DNA from: DAOUJW01 sp034422115
Lineage (GTDB): Bacteria; Chloroflexota; Dehalococcoidia; Lucifugimonadales; UBA2985
NCBI GenBank assembly: GCA_034422115.1
Contig: DAOUJW010000009.1
Location: 62,001-126,000 of the forward strand
Direction of reading: 5' to 3'
Length of the DNA stretch: 64,000 bases
A program made the translations under genes and the position numbers. Of this stretch, positions 41,947-50,760 are shown one piece after another (position 1 is the stretch's first letter; every line of letters begins with the position of its first letter). A model generated the notes under the pieces. That model saw only the letters and a program-made list of their open reading frames with translations, searched no databases and was not told the origin of the DNA.

Positions 41947-42201
41947 TTACCCCCTCAGCTTTTCGAGGATACCTGTCTTTCTCAGCATCCTCTCCACCGG
42001 CTCCGAGGGCTGCGCCCCGTTGCCAAGCCACTTGACAACCTTGTCCTCGTCCAGGCTCACGGTTGGAGGATCAGTGAGGGGATTGTAGTGGCCCACCTGG
42101 TCCACGAAGCTGCCGTCCCGCGGCGCTCGCGAATCAGCCACCACTATGCGATAACTGGGCTTCTTCTTGGCTCCTACCCTGCGAAGTCGAATGCGTAACA
42201 T
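41947..42201 (-). CDS. rpsP: 30S ribosomal protein S16
   Basis: 84 residues. MLRIRLRRVGAKKKPSYRIV and DSRAPRDGSFVDQVGHYNP are the S16 signature. First gene of a small translation operon with a consensus promoter 50-75 bp upstream. In many genomes ffh precedes rpsP; here ffh is 16 kb away at 58018. Confidence 0.97.
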   Translation of the reverse strand: MLRIRLRRVGAKKKPSYRIVVADSRAPRDGSFVDQVGHYNPLTDPPTVSLDEDKVVKWLGNGAQPSEPVERMLRKTGILEKLRG

Positions 42202-42248
42202 ACTCCCTACCCGTTGTTTGTGCCAGGAAAGCCCTGGTTATTCTTGGC

Positions 42249-42277
42249 ATTGTAGGCTTGACTACGCCTGTTGTCAA
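42249..42277 (-). promoter_or_regulatory. Promoter of the rpsP-khpA-rimM operon
   Basis: Minus-strand TTGACA (42277-42272), 17-bp spacer, TACAAT (42254-42249), a near-perfect housekeeping promoter. Confidence 0.75.
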
Positions 42278-42379
42278 CAACGCTGTTCCTGACGGAGGGA
42301 GTGCAAAAGTCCCTGGATTAAAGGGGGAGGTTGGTTATGAGCCTAACCGCCCCTCCCTGGTTTATCTACTTGTTTGCCC

Positions 42380-42799
42380 CTAGACGCCAAATCTGCCAGT
42401 GTCCTCTTCGCGCTGAGCCGCAGAGCGCCCCTTCCACTTGGTCAGTCTGTATATCCCCAGCCCAACCCTCCAAATACCGACAGCTACAAGACCCCAGACC
42501 ACGTAGTAGCTTTCTCCTGGCTTGGCATTTGTGTAAGTCCACACAGTTACCGCTATGCCTACAGCGACCAGAATCGTACCGATTATGGTGTTCCAGAGTC
42601 CAGAATTGCGGTGCTGGGTCCTGCGCATTCTATCAATCTCGTTCACAAAGGCGACGGCCTCTTGGTACTGGATACCTCCCCGTGCTAGGCGTTCAATAAG
42701 CGCCCGTTTGGAGTGTCCAGCCTCCAATTGCTCCGATATGGCGACAGTCAGCTGTGTTATCTGGTCTTGGTCATGTTGTGTCCCATCGTTCTCTGTCAC
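42380..42799 (-). CDS. Hypothetical membrane protein, 139 aa
   Basis: An N-terminal cytoplasmic helical region (QLTVAISEQLEAGHSKRALI, then GGIQYQEAVAFVNEIDRM) is followed by two transmembrane helices (TIIGTILVAVGIAVTVWTY and YYVVWGLVAVGIWRVGLGIY) and a basic tail. The layout suggests a small membrane adaptor; no family recognised. GC is lower than in core genes, consistent with the accessory zone 42.3-44.4 kb. Confidence 0.65.
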   Translation of the reverse strand: MTENDGTQHDQDQITQLTVAISEQLEAGHSKRALIERLARGGIQYQEAVAFVNEIDRMRRTQHRNSGLWNTIIGTILVAVGIAVTVWTYTNAKPGESYYVVWGLVAVGIWRVGLGIYRLTKWKGRSAAQREEDTGRFGV

Positions 42800-42929
42800 T
42801 ACATTCCCCCTGCTTGGACGATGATTGCTTGGGACAGCCGAGAGTCCGTACGTGTAGTGCAGGCGTACTTATCGGGCATTCGAGTAGAGAGGGAGCGGTG
42901 CAGAGGCATGATCGCTCCCCTTTCACAAA

Positions 42930-43056
42930 TTATCCGAGGCGCGTCAGGTCTACAGCCCACAAGATGTTGTTGTAATCCACCCAATCGTCAAGGGTTATGT
43001 CCCAATACCCCCGGCGACGGCTACACCTACGACTTCGCCGTCTGGTGTCAGCACAG
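42930..43056 (-). pseudogene. Possible frameshifted remnant of a trypsin-like protease C-terminus
   Basis: Just after the collagen-like gene, one frame reads VLTPDGEVVGVAVAG, then after a one-base shift GYWDITLDDWVDYNNILWAV followed by DLTRLG and a stop (42930-42932). The first block resembles the strand after the catalytic serine of S1 proteases (GGPVLxxDGEVVGV). The serine itself is missing. Without a database search the assignment is tentative; the rest of 42800-43047 shows nothing. Confidence 0.3.
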
Positions 43057-43728
43057 TTCCGCAGTTTCCTCGTTGATACAGAATTCAGTCCATCTATCCC
43101 CTCTAATGTTAGCTTCTGTCAGAACTAGGCCGTCCACAGTACCGCCAGCTATCTGAGTGGTGACGATTCCACTCCGGTCATCAATCCACTGGATTGCAGC
43201 TACCCTGCCCTCCCCGCCAGCAATGAGCTTGAGGTATCCGCCGTTACTCCCTCTCACAATCAGCTCCTCGACCTGAAGAATACTAGGAATGGTGGCTGCA
43301 CCGGAGACGCCGGGTGCGCCTTGTGGCCCTGGCTCACCCTGTGGGCCAGCAGGCCCCTGTGGACCGACAGGACCCGGCGCTCCGGGTATCCCAATCTCAC
43401 CTTTGGCACCCTGCGACCCCTGTGGGCCTGCTGGCCCCTGATCGCCGCGAGGACCTTGGCGTCCACTGATACCGGCTTCGCCTTGGGGCCCCTGTGGTCC
43501 TTGAGGGCCAGGCGGAACCTCAATCTTGGCGACCTCCGCCTCGACCTTGGCGTCAATGTCCGCCTCGGCAACAGCTGTGGCTACGGCCTCCGCGACCATG
43601 TCATCTACCTCTTCTGTGTTAGGGCCACATCCCCACACCCCCGCAGCCATCACTAACCCCGCAAGTATGCCCGCCACTCTTCTCCAATGAACAAGCCCCG
43701 ATGGTCTCCATGCCCTTGACTCCGACAT
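43048..43728 (-). CDS. Collagen-like triple-helix-repeat lipoprotein
   Basis: 226 residues. A signal peptide with lipobox AAGVWGC gives a lipid-anchored exported protein. A short acidic helical stretch (VDDMVAEAVATAVAEADIDA) leads into ~30 Gly-X-Y triplets (PPGPQGPQGPQGEAG ... GAPGVSG), then a ~75-residue C-terminal globular domain with VEELIVRGSNGGYLKLIAGG. Bacterial collagen-like proteins form trimeric stalks on the surface, the end domain acting as trimeriser or adhesin. The -QGP- repeats are near-identical and may vary in number. Confidence 0.85.
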   Translation of the reverse strand: MSESRAWRPSGLVHWRRVAGILAGLVMAAGVWGCGPNTEEVDDMVAEAVATAVAEADIDAKVEAEVAKIEVPPGPQGPQGPQGEAGISGRQGPRGDQGPAGPQGSQGAKGEIGIPGAPGPVGPQGPAGPQGEPGPQGAPGVSGAATIPSILQVEELIVRGSNGGYLKLIAGGEGRVAAIQWIDDRSGIVTTQIAGGTVDGLVLTEANIRGDRWTEFCINEETAELC

Positions 43729-43801
43729 GCGTACCTCCTTCCGCTACCCGCCGGCGTAGTTTGAAGGAGGCAAAATGGAACCCCCTTGCGGCAGGCTTGG
43801 C

Positions 43802-43924
43802 AACTTCGGGAAAAGCATCCAAGAACCTTACTTGCGCCTCAAGGGGGCATGGGAAGCCAAGCCCTTTGAGAAGCAAGGTTCACTTCTTGGACAAACGGAG
43901 TCCAAAATAACTTTTCCCGAAGTT
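43802..43924. repeat. Long imperfect hairpin (~123 bp)
   Basis: AACTTCGGGAAAAG (43802-43815) is perfectly complementary to CTTTTCCCGAAGTT (43911-43924). Inside, CTTGCGCCTCAAGGGG (from 43831) pairs with CCCTTTGAGAAGCAAG (from 43862), and CCAAGAACCTT loosely with AAGGTTCACTTCTTGG. No ORF within. It could be a structured RNA, a large terminator or a MITE relic. With the promoter at 44020-44048 it is all that is seen in 43729-44076. Confidence 0.55.
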
Positions 43925-44019
43925 ACGGAATTACTCTAAAGTATTGGCGTAAGACTGACAAGAGTCGTGAGCTGGGCCGCAGATTCCCATACTTAGCAGA
44001 ACACTTTTTCGCAAAAGTA

Positions 44020-44048
44020 TTGACAAAGGCGTACTTGTGTTCTATTCT
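44020..44048 (+). promoter_or_regulatory. Promoter of the small coiled-coil gene
   Basis: TTGACA (44020-44025), 17-bp spacer, TATTCT (44043-44048), 29 bp before ATG 44077. Confidence 0.7.
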
Positions 44049-44076
44049 GTCCCCAACATACCTTTTGGAGGGAATC

Positions 44077-44349
44077 ATGACTGAGATGCAATCGGAGGAC
44101 AGGTATCAGCTGCGCAAGGCGCAGATGGACGCGGACAGGCGGAGGCTGGAGGCGCAGAAGGCCCAGCAGGAGCTGGACAGGCTGATTCTGGAGTTGGAGC
44201 ACAAGTACGGCCTCATAGAGGACGGCAGGACCATAGACCCCAGGTCGGCCACCATCCAGGGGACGGCCCAGCCCCAGGCGCGCAAGGCCAACGGCAAGGA
44301 GCCCCAGGAGGCTCTGGAGACGGCGACGGTGGAGGCTGTAGCCGCCTAG
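44077..44349 (+). CDS. Small charged coiled-coil protein
   Basis: 90 residues from ATG 44077, which has GGAGGG 8 bases upstream; the longer frame would start inside the promoter. The first ~50 residues form one charged helix (DRRRLEAQKAQQELDRLILE), followed by a flexible Ala/Gln/Glu-rich tail. No known family. A strong promoter and a large hairpin at the end suggest an independently expressed, abundant product. Confidence 0.65.
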   Translation: MTEMQSEDRYQLRKAQMDADRRRLEAQKAQQELDRLILELEHKYGLIEDGRTIDPRSATIQGTAQPQARKANGKEPQEALETATVEAVAA

Positions 44350-44358
44350 TCAAGTCCA

Positions 44359-44421
44359 GGACTATGTCTTTCCTTTGGGAGCGGGTGGGCCTGCCTGCCC
44401 GCTCCCACCTGGCGATAGTCC
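44359..44421. terminator. Nested hairpin between convergent genes (probable bidirectional terminator)
   Basis: Outer arms GGACTAT (44359-44365) and ATAGTCC (44415-44421), inner arms GGGAGCGGG (44377-44385) and CCCGCTCCC (44398-44406). No strong U-tract, but the position between convergent genes supports termination. Confidence 0.5.
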
Positions 44422-44427
44422 CAACAA

Positions 44428-45381
44428 TCAGCCATTTCTCAGCTGCTGGGCGTGCCTTCTTCTACTCACTGCGCGCTGTATTCTTGCCCTGAGAGCCCTG
44501 AACGGCCCTCCGCGAACCGACAGCCGCGACGCCAGGTGTTCAACCGCCTCAGGCCTCCCGACCAGCAGCGGCGCGCCCCATCTCCGCAGGGCCTGCGATG
44601 TTCCTTCGCCTGCGACGCTGGTACGGGGTTCAAACACTTGCATCGGCCTCCACTCCCCCTCTCTCCACTCCATGACCATGCCCCCGGCCTCCCGGACCAG
44701 AGCCACGCCCGCGGCAACGTCCCAGATGCGGGAGCCGCCGAACACGGCGTATTGGAAGACGCCCCTGGCCACCAGCACCATCTCGCAGGCTATGCTGCCC
44801 ATGGTCCTGGTCTCGCCCGGAATCCTTCCACTGCCCTTTTTCAAGGAAAACACCCAGCCGAACCCGGCGGGCACACCCGCAAGACCGGAAGACTTGGGAA
44901 AGGGGTCAGAGGACACCCTGATTGGCTCATCCTCCACAAATGCGCCGCCGCCGGCCCTGGCGTGGTACACGCCCTCTCCTGCAAAGCTGTGGGGCAGGAA
45001 CAGGCTGCCCGCCACGGGCGCACCATGATACAGCAGGCCAATGGACACGGCGTAGAAGGGCACGCCTGCGGCGAAGTTGGCCGTCCCGTCCACCGGGTCT
45101 ATCACCCACACGTAGTCGGCGTCTTCACTTCCGGCCTGAGCCTCGCTCTCCTCCCCCACAATGCCGTGGTCCGGGAACTCCCTGGCTATCTCCTCCCGCA
45201 GGTACTCCTCAATTCGCAGGTCGGCCTCGGTTACGGGGTCGGTCTTCAGCTTCCCCTTGTAGTCCACGTGGGTGGCCCCTGGCTGGTAGCGCAGGAGCAC
45301 CTCCCCAGCGCCGCGGGCCAGGCGGACGGAGGCATCGTGCAGTTCCTTCAGGGTCGGCTCATCTGGCAGGTGGATGCTCAT
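44428..45381 (-). CDS. Inositol monophosphatase family protein
   Basis: 317 residues from ATG 45381. Metal-binding motifs are intact: GIVGEESEA, VWVIDPVDGTANFAAGVPFY and WDVAAGVALVREAGG. Members dephosphorylate inositol-1-phosphate, fructose-1,6-bisphosphate or PAP. The ~45-residue C-terminal tail (RARIQRAVSRRRHAQQ) is basic and extra. The frame continues upstream to 45570 without a supported start. Confidence 0.9.
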   Translation of the reverse strand: MSIHLPDEPTLKELHDASVRLARGAGEVLLRYQPGATHVDYKGKLKTDPVTEADLRIEEYLREEIAREFPDHGIVGEESEAQAGSEDADYVWVIDPVDGTANFAAGVPFYAVSIGLLYHGAPVAGSLFLPHSFAGEGVYHARAGGGAFVEDEPIRVSSDPFPKSSGLAGVPAGFGWVFSLKKGSGRIPGETRTMGSIACEMVLVARGVFQYAVFGGSRIWDVAAGVALVREAGGMVMEWREGEWRPMQVFEPRTSVAGEGTSQALRRWGAPLLVGRPEAVEHLASRLSVRGGPFRALRARIQRAVSRRRHAQQLRNG

Positions 45382-45728
45382 ATTCAAGGTCTGATTTTGA
45401 CACCCATATGGGGTGATGCTATGATTTGCAAGACTAGACGGGCGTGCAGCGCCCTCAGGAGCAGTTCTTTCAGTTGCTCTCTTCCATCTCCATTCACATC
45501 TTGCCACGAAAGGCAGGCAAATACCAGATTTGTCTGACGACGGGTCGGCTGCTGCGACTGTAGCCGACAAAATGGAGACTCACAAACGGAGATTATCCGG
45601 CCATTCCCCGGCGGGTGACGGCCCGTCTTCCCCGCTCGTTGTCCCCTTCCCTCCCGGCACATCAGGGGAATCCCGTTCTCGCGCAGACCACATAACGGCG
45701 TTGAGACGCCAGCCATAGAGGTACGACA
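45382..45728. other. 347-bp gene-free divergent region
   Basis: It separates the divergent phosphatase and CNNM genes. Short plus- and minus-strand frames are present but lack protein-like composition or ribosome sites. I see no repeat, hairpin or convincing promoter. Confidence 0.4.
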
Positions 45729-46997
45729 ATGGACCAAGTATCGGCGATCTATCTCATTCTTCTAGTCCCATCCCTTCTGCTATCGGCCTTCTTCTCCAGC
45801 TCCGAGGCCGCCCTCCTCTCCCTGCGAAAGGTGAGAATGAGGCATCTGGTGGAAAGCGGAGCCCACGGCGCCGAGAGGGTGGCCGAGATGGTGGACCAGC
45901 CCGCCAAAGTGCTCCCAACCATACTCCTGGGGAACAACCTGGTGAACACGGCCTTCGCCGCCCTTGCCACTGTCATAGCGGTCACGCTTGTGGGAGAGGG
46001 CCGGGGAGTGGTCGCGGCTACAGTGATCAGCACCATCGCGCTGCTGGTGCTGGGCGAGACGCTGCCCAAGACCGTGGCAATTCGACACTCGGAAACCCTG
46101 TTCTTCCTCTACGCCAGACTCCTCAAGTGGGTCGAATTCCTGCTATGGCCCCTGGTGGCGCCGCTTCAGCTTGTCAACCGCCTGCTGGCGTCCAGGCTGG
46201 GAAGCGACCCGCGCGCCCTGTTTACGGAGGAGGAGATCAAGACGGCAATCTCCATAGGCATGGAGGCGGGGGCCGTTGAGGAGGAAGAGGCTGAGATGCT
46301 TGAGAAGGTGTTCCGCTTCGGCGACCGCCAGGTCAGGGAGATCATGACGCCCCGGACGGAGGTTGTCTGGCTGGAGGCGGGCATTGCCCTCAGGGACTTC
46401 CTGGACATATACAAGGACCACTCACACACGCGATTTCCGGTCTTCCAGGACCACATGGAGAACGTCATAGGCGTGCTGTCGGTGAAGGACGTGGTTACGG
46501 CGATGGCCCGTGGCGACGTGTCGGACGCCAGCCCCGTGACGGAGCTCCTGCGGCCCGTCGAGTTCGTGCCCGACACCAAGGCCGTGGGGCCTCTCTTCCG
46601 GGAGATGCAGAAGGTGGGCAGCCAGCTGACCATGGCCGTCGATGAGTTCGGGGGAATCGCCGGCCTGGTGACCCTGAAGCAGCTGATGGAGGAGGTTGTT
46701 GGCCCGGTTGGCGAGGAGGGAATGGAGCCGGAGATGGAGTACGAGACCATCGACGAGAACACGTACCACATCGACGGCGGGATGCAGATTGACGAGGCCA
46801 ACGAGGAGCTAGACCTTGGCCTGCCAACGGGCGACTACGAGACGGTGGCCGGGTTCATCCTGGAGGCCCTGGGCCACATCCCGACGGAGGGCGAGCACCT
46901 CCACCACAACGGCCTGCGCCTGGTGGTGACCCACGTGCGGGGTATGCGGATTGAGAAGGTGATGGTGACCAGGGGGCAGGCTGCACAGGGGCATTGA
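45729..46997 (+). CDS. CNNM/CorC-type membrane protein (DUF21, CBS pair, CorC-HlyC domain)
   Basis: 422 residues. The N-terminal DUF21 domain has about four membrane helices and LPTILLGNNLVNTAFA; a CBS pair follows (REIMTPRTEVVWLEA ... VIGVLSVKDVV), then a C-terminal CorC/HlyC domain (YHIDGGMQIDEANEELDL). Homologues mediate Mg2+ efflux or transport controlled by nucleotide binding; the older name 'hemolysin' is not informative. Monocistronic as far as can be seen. Confidence 0.92.
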   Translation: MDQVSAIYLILLVPSLLLSAFFSSSEAALLSLRKVRMRHLVESGAHGAERVAEMVDQPAKVLPTILLGNNLVNTAFAALATVIAVTLVGEGRGVVAATVISTIALLVLGETLPKTVAIRHSETLFFLYARLLKWVEFLLWPLVAPLQLVNRLLASRLGSDPRALFTEEEIKTAISIGMEAGAVEEEEAEMLEKVFRFGDRQVREIMTPRTEVVWLEAGIALRDFLDIYKDHSHTRFPVFQDHMENVIGVLSVKDVVTAMARGDVSDASPVTELLRPVEFVPDTKAVGPLFREMQKVGSQLTMAVDEFGGIAGLVTLKQLMEEVVGPVGEEGMEPEMEYETIDENTYHIDGGMQIDEANEELDLGLPTGDYETVAGFILEALGHIPTEGEHLHHNGLRLVVTHVRGMRIEKVMVTRGQAAQGH

Positions 46998-47109
46998 TGC
47001 AAAAGAGCCTGAGTTTAAGTTAAGGTCCTACCTGTAGCCAATACCTGGCATCAGGGCCATGATTTTGCTCTGCCTTCTATACTCCAATCCCTGCGAGCCA
47101 TTCCTTTCG

Positions 47110-47526
47110 CTAGAACGCGAACTCAAGGCGCAACGTCCTGGGACTGTATATCATGTCGTGCAGATCGATGATATTTCGACCTAGAAGAGAGGCTTGATGC
47201 CACTCAGATTGTGACGGTGTTGCGATGTACAGGTCGATAGGGTAAGACAAAGTCTCCCCTTTTGAATCATCTAACAGATCTACAATCGCCTTCTCAACAA
47301 AATATTCGGCGATACCGCCAACCCCTTCACACGTATCCTTCTCACTCTCTCTCACAAGGAAGTCGAAATCCACTCCCGCAAAGGATACATCAGGATAGTG
47401 AAGAACTGTTATGTCCGCTCCGGTGTCCACGAGAAAGTCAACTGCGTACGTAACTCCCATGCGAGGAATCCTGACTAATCCATCCAATCTCGGGCGTCCC
47501 GACTCGTCGAAGAACCCCCTGATCAT
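47110..47526 (-). CDS. Retropepsin-like aspartic protease family protein
   Basis: 138 residues. FLVDTGADITVLHYPD is a retropepsin-type active-site DTG motif, and ASLLGRNIIDLHDMIY supplies the usual LLGRD/N-like second block. One aspartate per chain means an active dimer. The start ATG overlaps the upstream DUF5678-like gene by 4 bp. GC is low (~43% in a counted line). Related pairs occur widely in bacteria with no established role. Confidence 0.75.
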   Translation of the reverse strand: MIRGFFDESGRPRLDGLVRIPRMGVTYAVDFLVDTGADITVLHYPDVSFAGVDFDFLVRESEKDTCEGVGGIAEYFVEKAIVDLLDDSKGETLSYPIDLYIATPSQSEWHQASLLGRNIIDLHDMIYSPRTLRLEFAF

Positions 47527-47762
47527 AGAATCATCAATCGCGGGTCGAGTGCCAAAAACTTGACGACCACCTGGTTCTTCTCATACCCCGCTACTTGGAA
47601 TCCTGATATAACCTCATCAAGATTCATAGAGTGCGAAACAAGGCCGTTCTTGCTGACCGCTACCCACTGCTCAGGATATTGCTCCTTCAATTCGTCGTAC
47701 TCGTCACGGAGACGCTGAGACGCTCGCTTGAACTCCAGCAAGATGCTTGTATTACTGCTCAT
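47523..47762 (-). CDS. DUF5678-like small protein paired with the retropepsin
   Basis: 79 residues. YDELKEQYPEQWVAVSKNG then LVSHSMNLDEVISGF matches the DUF5678 pattern of a short protein that precedes retropepsin-like genes. The coupled overlap (4 bp) suggests 1:1 synthesis. Whether it is substrate, chaperone or inhibitor of the protease is unknown. Confidence 0.65.
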   Translation of the reverse strand: MSSNTSILLEFKRASQRLRDEYDELKEQYPEQWVAVSKNGLVSHSMNLDEVISGFQVAGYEKNQVVVKFLALDPRLMIL

Positions 47763-47959
47763 TTCCTTCTGTCCTCTTACTTCTCTTCTATCTCTACACT
47801 ATTATACACCTGAATTTCAAAACAGGGGTCTCCAGATGTTCAGGGGAAGGGATTTTATTTGACTTGCAAAGGTTAGTATATGATCTCAGTTGCAGAGGTT
47901 TCCCGTAGTACAGACCCACCATCAATTTTGCGGGAGCAATAGGCGACTCGCGGAGCGGC

Positions 47960-49420
47960 ATGAATGATAGCCCTGATAACGGCGTAGCCCTGGAGCGCAA
48001 GCTCCTGAAGGACGTCGAGCGCCTGCTGCGGGGATTGAATCCGAGCCTGAGGCGCTCCCCCATAGTGGTTGCCGTCTCCGGCGGGCCGGACTCCCTGGCC
48101 CTCCTGACGCTGCTCAACCGGCTAAGCCAGCCCCTGGGTCTGACGCTGCACGTGGCTCACCTCGACCACGAGCTGCGGGGCGCAGACGCAAAGAGGGATG
48201 CGCAGTTCGTGGAGGAGACCGCCTACAGCCTGGGGCTGCCAGTCACCCTGGGCCAAGAGGACGTGGAGTCATACAGAGCAGGCCGCGGCCTCTCGCCGGA
48301 GGAGGCGGCCAGAGAGGTGCGCTACGGGTTCCTGGCCAGGGTCGCCGCCGAGCAGGGGGCCGCGTCGGTAGCCCTGGGCCACACGGCGGACGACCAGGCG
48401 GAGACCGTGCTTATGCACATCCTCCGTGGCAGCGGGCTCTCAGGCCTGGCGGGAATGTCAACCCTGTCATACCGGCCATCGGCCCAGGGCAGGGGGCGCG
48501 TGGCCCTGCTGCGCCCCCTGCTGGACGCGACGCGCGAGGAGACCGCCGCCTACTGCCGGTGGAAGGGCCTCACGCCCATTGATGACGCGACCAACCGCTC
48601 CCTTGAGTTCACGAGAAACAGGACGCGCCTTGAGCTTCTGCCCTTCCTGAGCAGCTACAACCCTCGTATCAGGGACGCTCTGCTACGCCTCAGCTCTGCA
48701 GCCGCCCACGACCAGGACTACATCCTTGGTGAGGCCATGCAAGCCTTCGGCAAGCTGGCAACAGCAGATGGAGAGTCTATCCGCATTGAGCGCGATGGGT
48801 TCGCCGCGCTGCACCCCGCCCTCAAACGCCACCTGCTCAGGCTCGTCTACCGGGAGGCCACCGGCTCGACCGACGGCTTGGAGCACAGCCACATAGAGGA
48901 GATGGTGAAGCTGTCCGATGCAGGCGCAGGCAGGAGCGTAGACCTTCCGGGCAGCCTGGCATTCTCAGTAGGCTATGACTCCCTGAGCCTGGCCGTGAAC
49001 GCGGGCGGCGCATCCGGCCCGCCTGCTCTACAAGGGGAGCATCCGCTATCGGTGCCCGGAGACACCCGTATTCCCGGCTGGGACGTGAAGGCCCGTCTCC
49101 TGTCACCAGATGATGCGTCTATGGACTCTGGCGGCTACACCGCTAACATGGACGCGGAGCGGGTGGGGCAACGTCTTTGCGTACGCGGGAGAAGACCCGG
49201 GGACAGGTTCACGCCCCTGGGCATGGCCGGCTCCAGGAAGCTCCAGGACTTCATGGTGGACGCCAGGATACCATCGGCCTCACGGGGCGGCGTGCCACTG
49301 GTGGTATCAGATGAGGGCGTTCTGTGGGTTGTGGGACACCGCATTGCCCACTGGGCCAGGGTCACGGATGAGACCACGGGGATACTCTCGCTGGAGTTCT
49401 CTCCCACTCAGGCTACATGA
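47960..49420 (+). CDS. tilS: tRNA(Ile)-lysidine synthase TilS
   Basis: 486 residues. The PP-loop VAVSGGPDSLALLTLL, the HVAHLDHELRG motif, and GHTADDQAETVLMHILRGSG define the N-terminal ATP-pyrophosphatase domain; a middle substrate domain and the C-terminal domain (RRPGDRFTPLGMAGSRKLQD) follow. It makes lysidine at C34 of tRNA-Ile(CAU) so that it reads AUA. Tail-to-tail 8-bp overlap with the pncB-type gene. Confidence 0.95.
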   Translation: MNDSPDNGVALERKLLKDVERLLRGLNPSLRRSPIVVAVSGGPDSLALLTLLNRLSQPLGLTLHVAHLDHELRGADAKRDAQFVEETAYSLGLPVTLGQEDVESYRAGRGLSPEEAAREVRYGFLARVAAEQGAASVALGHTADDQAETVLMHILRGSGLSGLAGMSTLSYRPSAQGRGRVALLRPLLDATREETAAYCRWKGLTPIDDATNRSLEFTRNRTRLELLPFLSSYNPRIRDALLRLSSAAAHDQDYILGEAMQAFGKLATADGESIRIERDGFAALHPALKRHLLRLVYREATGSTDGLEHSHIEEMVKLSDAGAGRSVDLPGSLAFSVGYDSLSLAVNAGGASGPPALQGEHPLSVPGDTRIPGWDVKARLLSPDDASMDSGGYTANMDAERVGQRLCVRGRRPGDRFTPLGMAGSRKLQDFMVDARIPSASRGGVPLVVSDEGVLWVVGHRIAHWARVTDETTGILSLEFSPTQAT

Positions 49421-50411
49421 GCTCCACGAGCCGGTCGCTGGGCGTCAGGCCCGGGATGCGGCCCCGCTTGGCAACCGGCTTGCCGTCCACCTCGTGGATG
49501 TCTGCGTTGAACTCACAGGGCGGCGCGCTGCTGATGTAGCTACCTATCTCAAAGGCGTTGACCGGAGCGCCGGCCTCCACAAACTCCTTTATGCGCTTCC
49601 CGTCCAGACCTCCGCTAACGAAAATCTCGACGTGGGAGTGGCCCGCCAGGTCCAGCCTGGCGCGTATCTCCTTGACCGTGTGGGGACTCACCTCGTAGTG
49701 CGTCTGGGACGCGTCCAGGATGACTCCTCTAATACGCTGACGGAGTGATCTGGCCAGGCCAATTGCCTCCTCGGCCTCGTCCTTGACGATGTTCACAGGG
49801 GACACGCGGGACACCTCCGGCGGCATGTGTTTGTCGAATGCCTGCATCGCCCGCAGCGTGTCGCCCATAATCAGGACCACGTCCGGAGGGATGGTGCCAG
49901 TGGGAGTCGCTCCCGCCAGCCTTGCGCCCACGGCGGTGGAGCATGACACGCACCCGCCCACCAGGGCCGCGTAGTCCATGACGCCCGCAACCGTGGGGTG
50001 CACGTGGCGCGCGCCCACCGATATAACGGGTATCCCGTTGGCGGCGGTCACGCACTCCCTGCTGGCAGTGGCCCACCCGGTGCAGTGAGCAAGGGTGCCG
50101 CTTATGGCGGTCTCGTACAGGCCAAAGGAGCCGTAGGGCGCAGTAATCCGCAGGGCGACTTCTCCCGCCGTCATCGTTGCCCCCTCCTCCAACGCCCATG
50201 CCTCCCGGGTGCCCTCCGGAAGCACCTTCTGCAGAAGCGCCTTGACCTCTTTGATGCCGCAGAGCACGCCGCCCCTCGTGGGTGAGAACTCCACGGAGAC
50301 CACCGGGTTGATCCCCTCATTGCGCAGAATGGTTATCCCGCGGTGAAGGCCCACGTCGGCGGTCTCGCCCACCTGGACCGAAGGTCTTACCTCAAACTCT
50401 TGATCAGGCAT
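49413..50411 (-). CDS. Nicotinate phosphoribosyltransferase
   Basis: 332 residues, a short-form enzyme. HCTGWATASRECVTAANG, the phosphoribosyl-site GARHVHPTVAGVMDYAAL, and IFVSGGLDGKRIKEF with YISSAPPCEFNADI near the end are NAPRTase motifs. It makes nicotinate mononucleotide. The nicotinamidase gene lies 349 bp upstream on the same strand, giving a two-step NAD salvage set, separated by a MITE-like element. Confidence 0.92.
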   Translation of the reverse strand: MPDQEFEVRPSVQVGETADVGLHRGITILRNEGINPVVSVEFSPTRGGVLCGIKEVKALLQKVLPEGTREAWALEEGATMTAGEVALRITAPYGSFGLYETAISGTLAHCTGWATASRECVTAANGIPVISVGARHVHPTVAGVMDYAALVGGCVSCSTAVGARLAGATPTGTIPPDVVLIMGDTLRAMQAFDKHMPPEVSRVSPVNIVKDEAEEAIGLARSLRQRIRGVILDASQTHYEVSPHTVKEIRARLDLAGHSHVEIFVSGGLDGKRIKEFVEAGAPVNAFEIGSYISSAPPCEFNADIHEVDGKPVAKRGRIPGLTPSDRLVELM

Positions 50412-50545
50412 TACTACCCCTCAGAACCTCTCTCTTGGTCGGCGCTTCAGAATCACATAGTCTGGTGAAGACTACCCAAGCGGATGAAACGCGCGGCCCT
50501 TCGTCACTCCCGCGTAGGCGGGAGTCCACACCCCACCCCTCCTGG

Positions 50546-50733
50546 ATTCCCGCTTTCGGAGACCTTTGAATTACCTGTGGTCGGGGTGTTCCCACTTCGT
50601 CATTCCTGCGAAAGCAGGAATCCAGGGCCACTAATATAGAGGGAGATAGATTCCCGCTTTCGCGGGAATGACGAGAAGCGTACTCCTTTTGGGATGACGT
50701 CGTAGTTGTGCAAAGGTCTCCTTCCGCGGGAAT
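50546..50733. mobile_element. MITE-like element 5
   Basis: Left end ATTCCCGCTTTCGGAGACCT and right end (reverse complement) ATTCCCGCGGAAGGAGACCT are inverted repeats continuing into TTTGAATTA / TTTGCACAAC. The interior has REP arms TCATTCCTGCGAAAGCAGGA and ATTCCCGCTTTCGCGGGAAT but is shorter than the others. It sits between the two NAD-salvage genes and accounts for most of 50412-50760. Confidence 0.6.
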
Positions 50734-50760
50734 GACGGCAGTAGGCAGCTTGGTCATAAG

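Noticed and set aside
40548..42035. 495-codon plus-strand open frame across metE-like and rimM genes
   Set aside because: It spans several real minus-strand genes and an intergenic region and has no protein-like motif.
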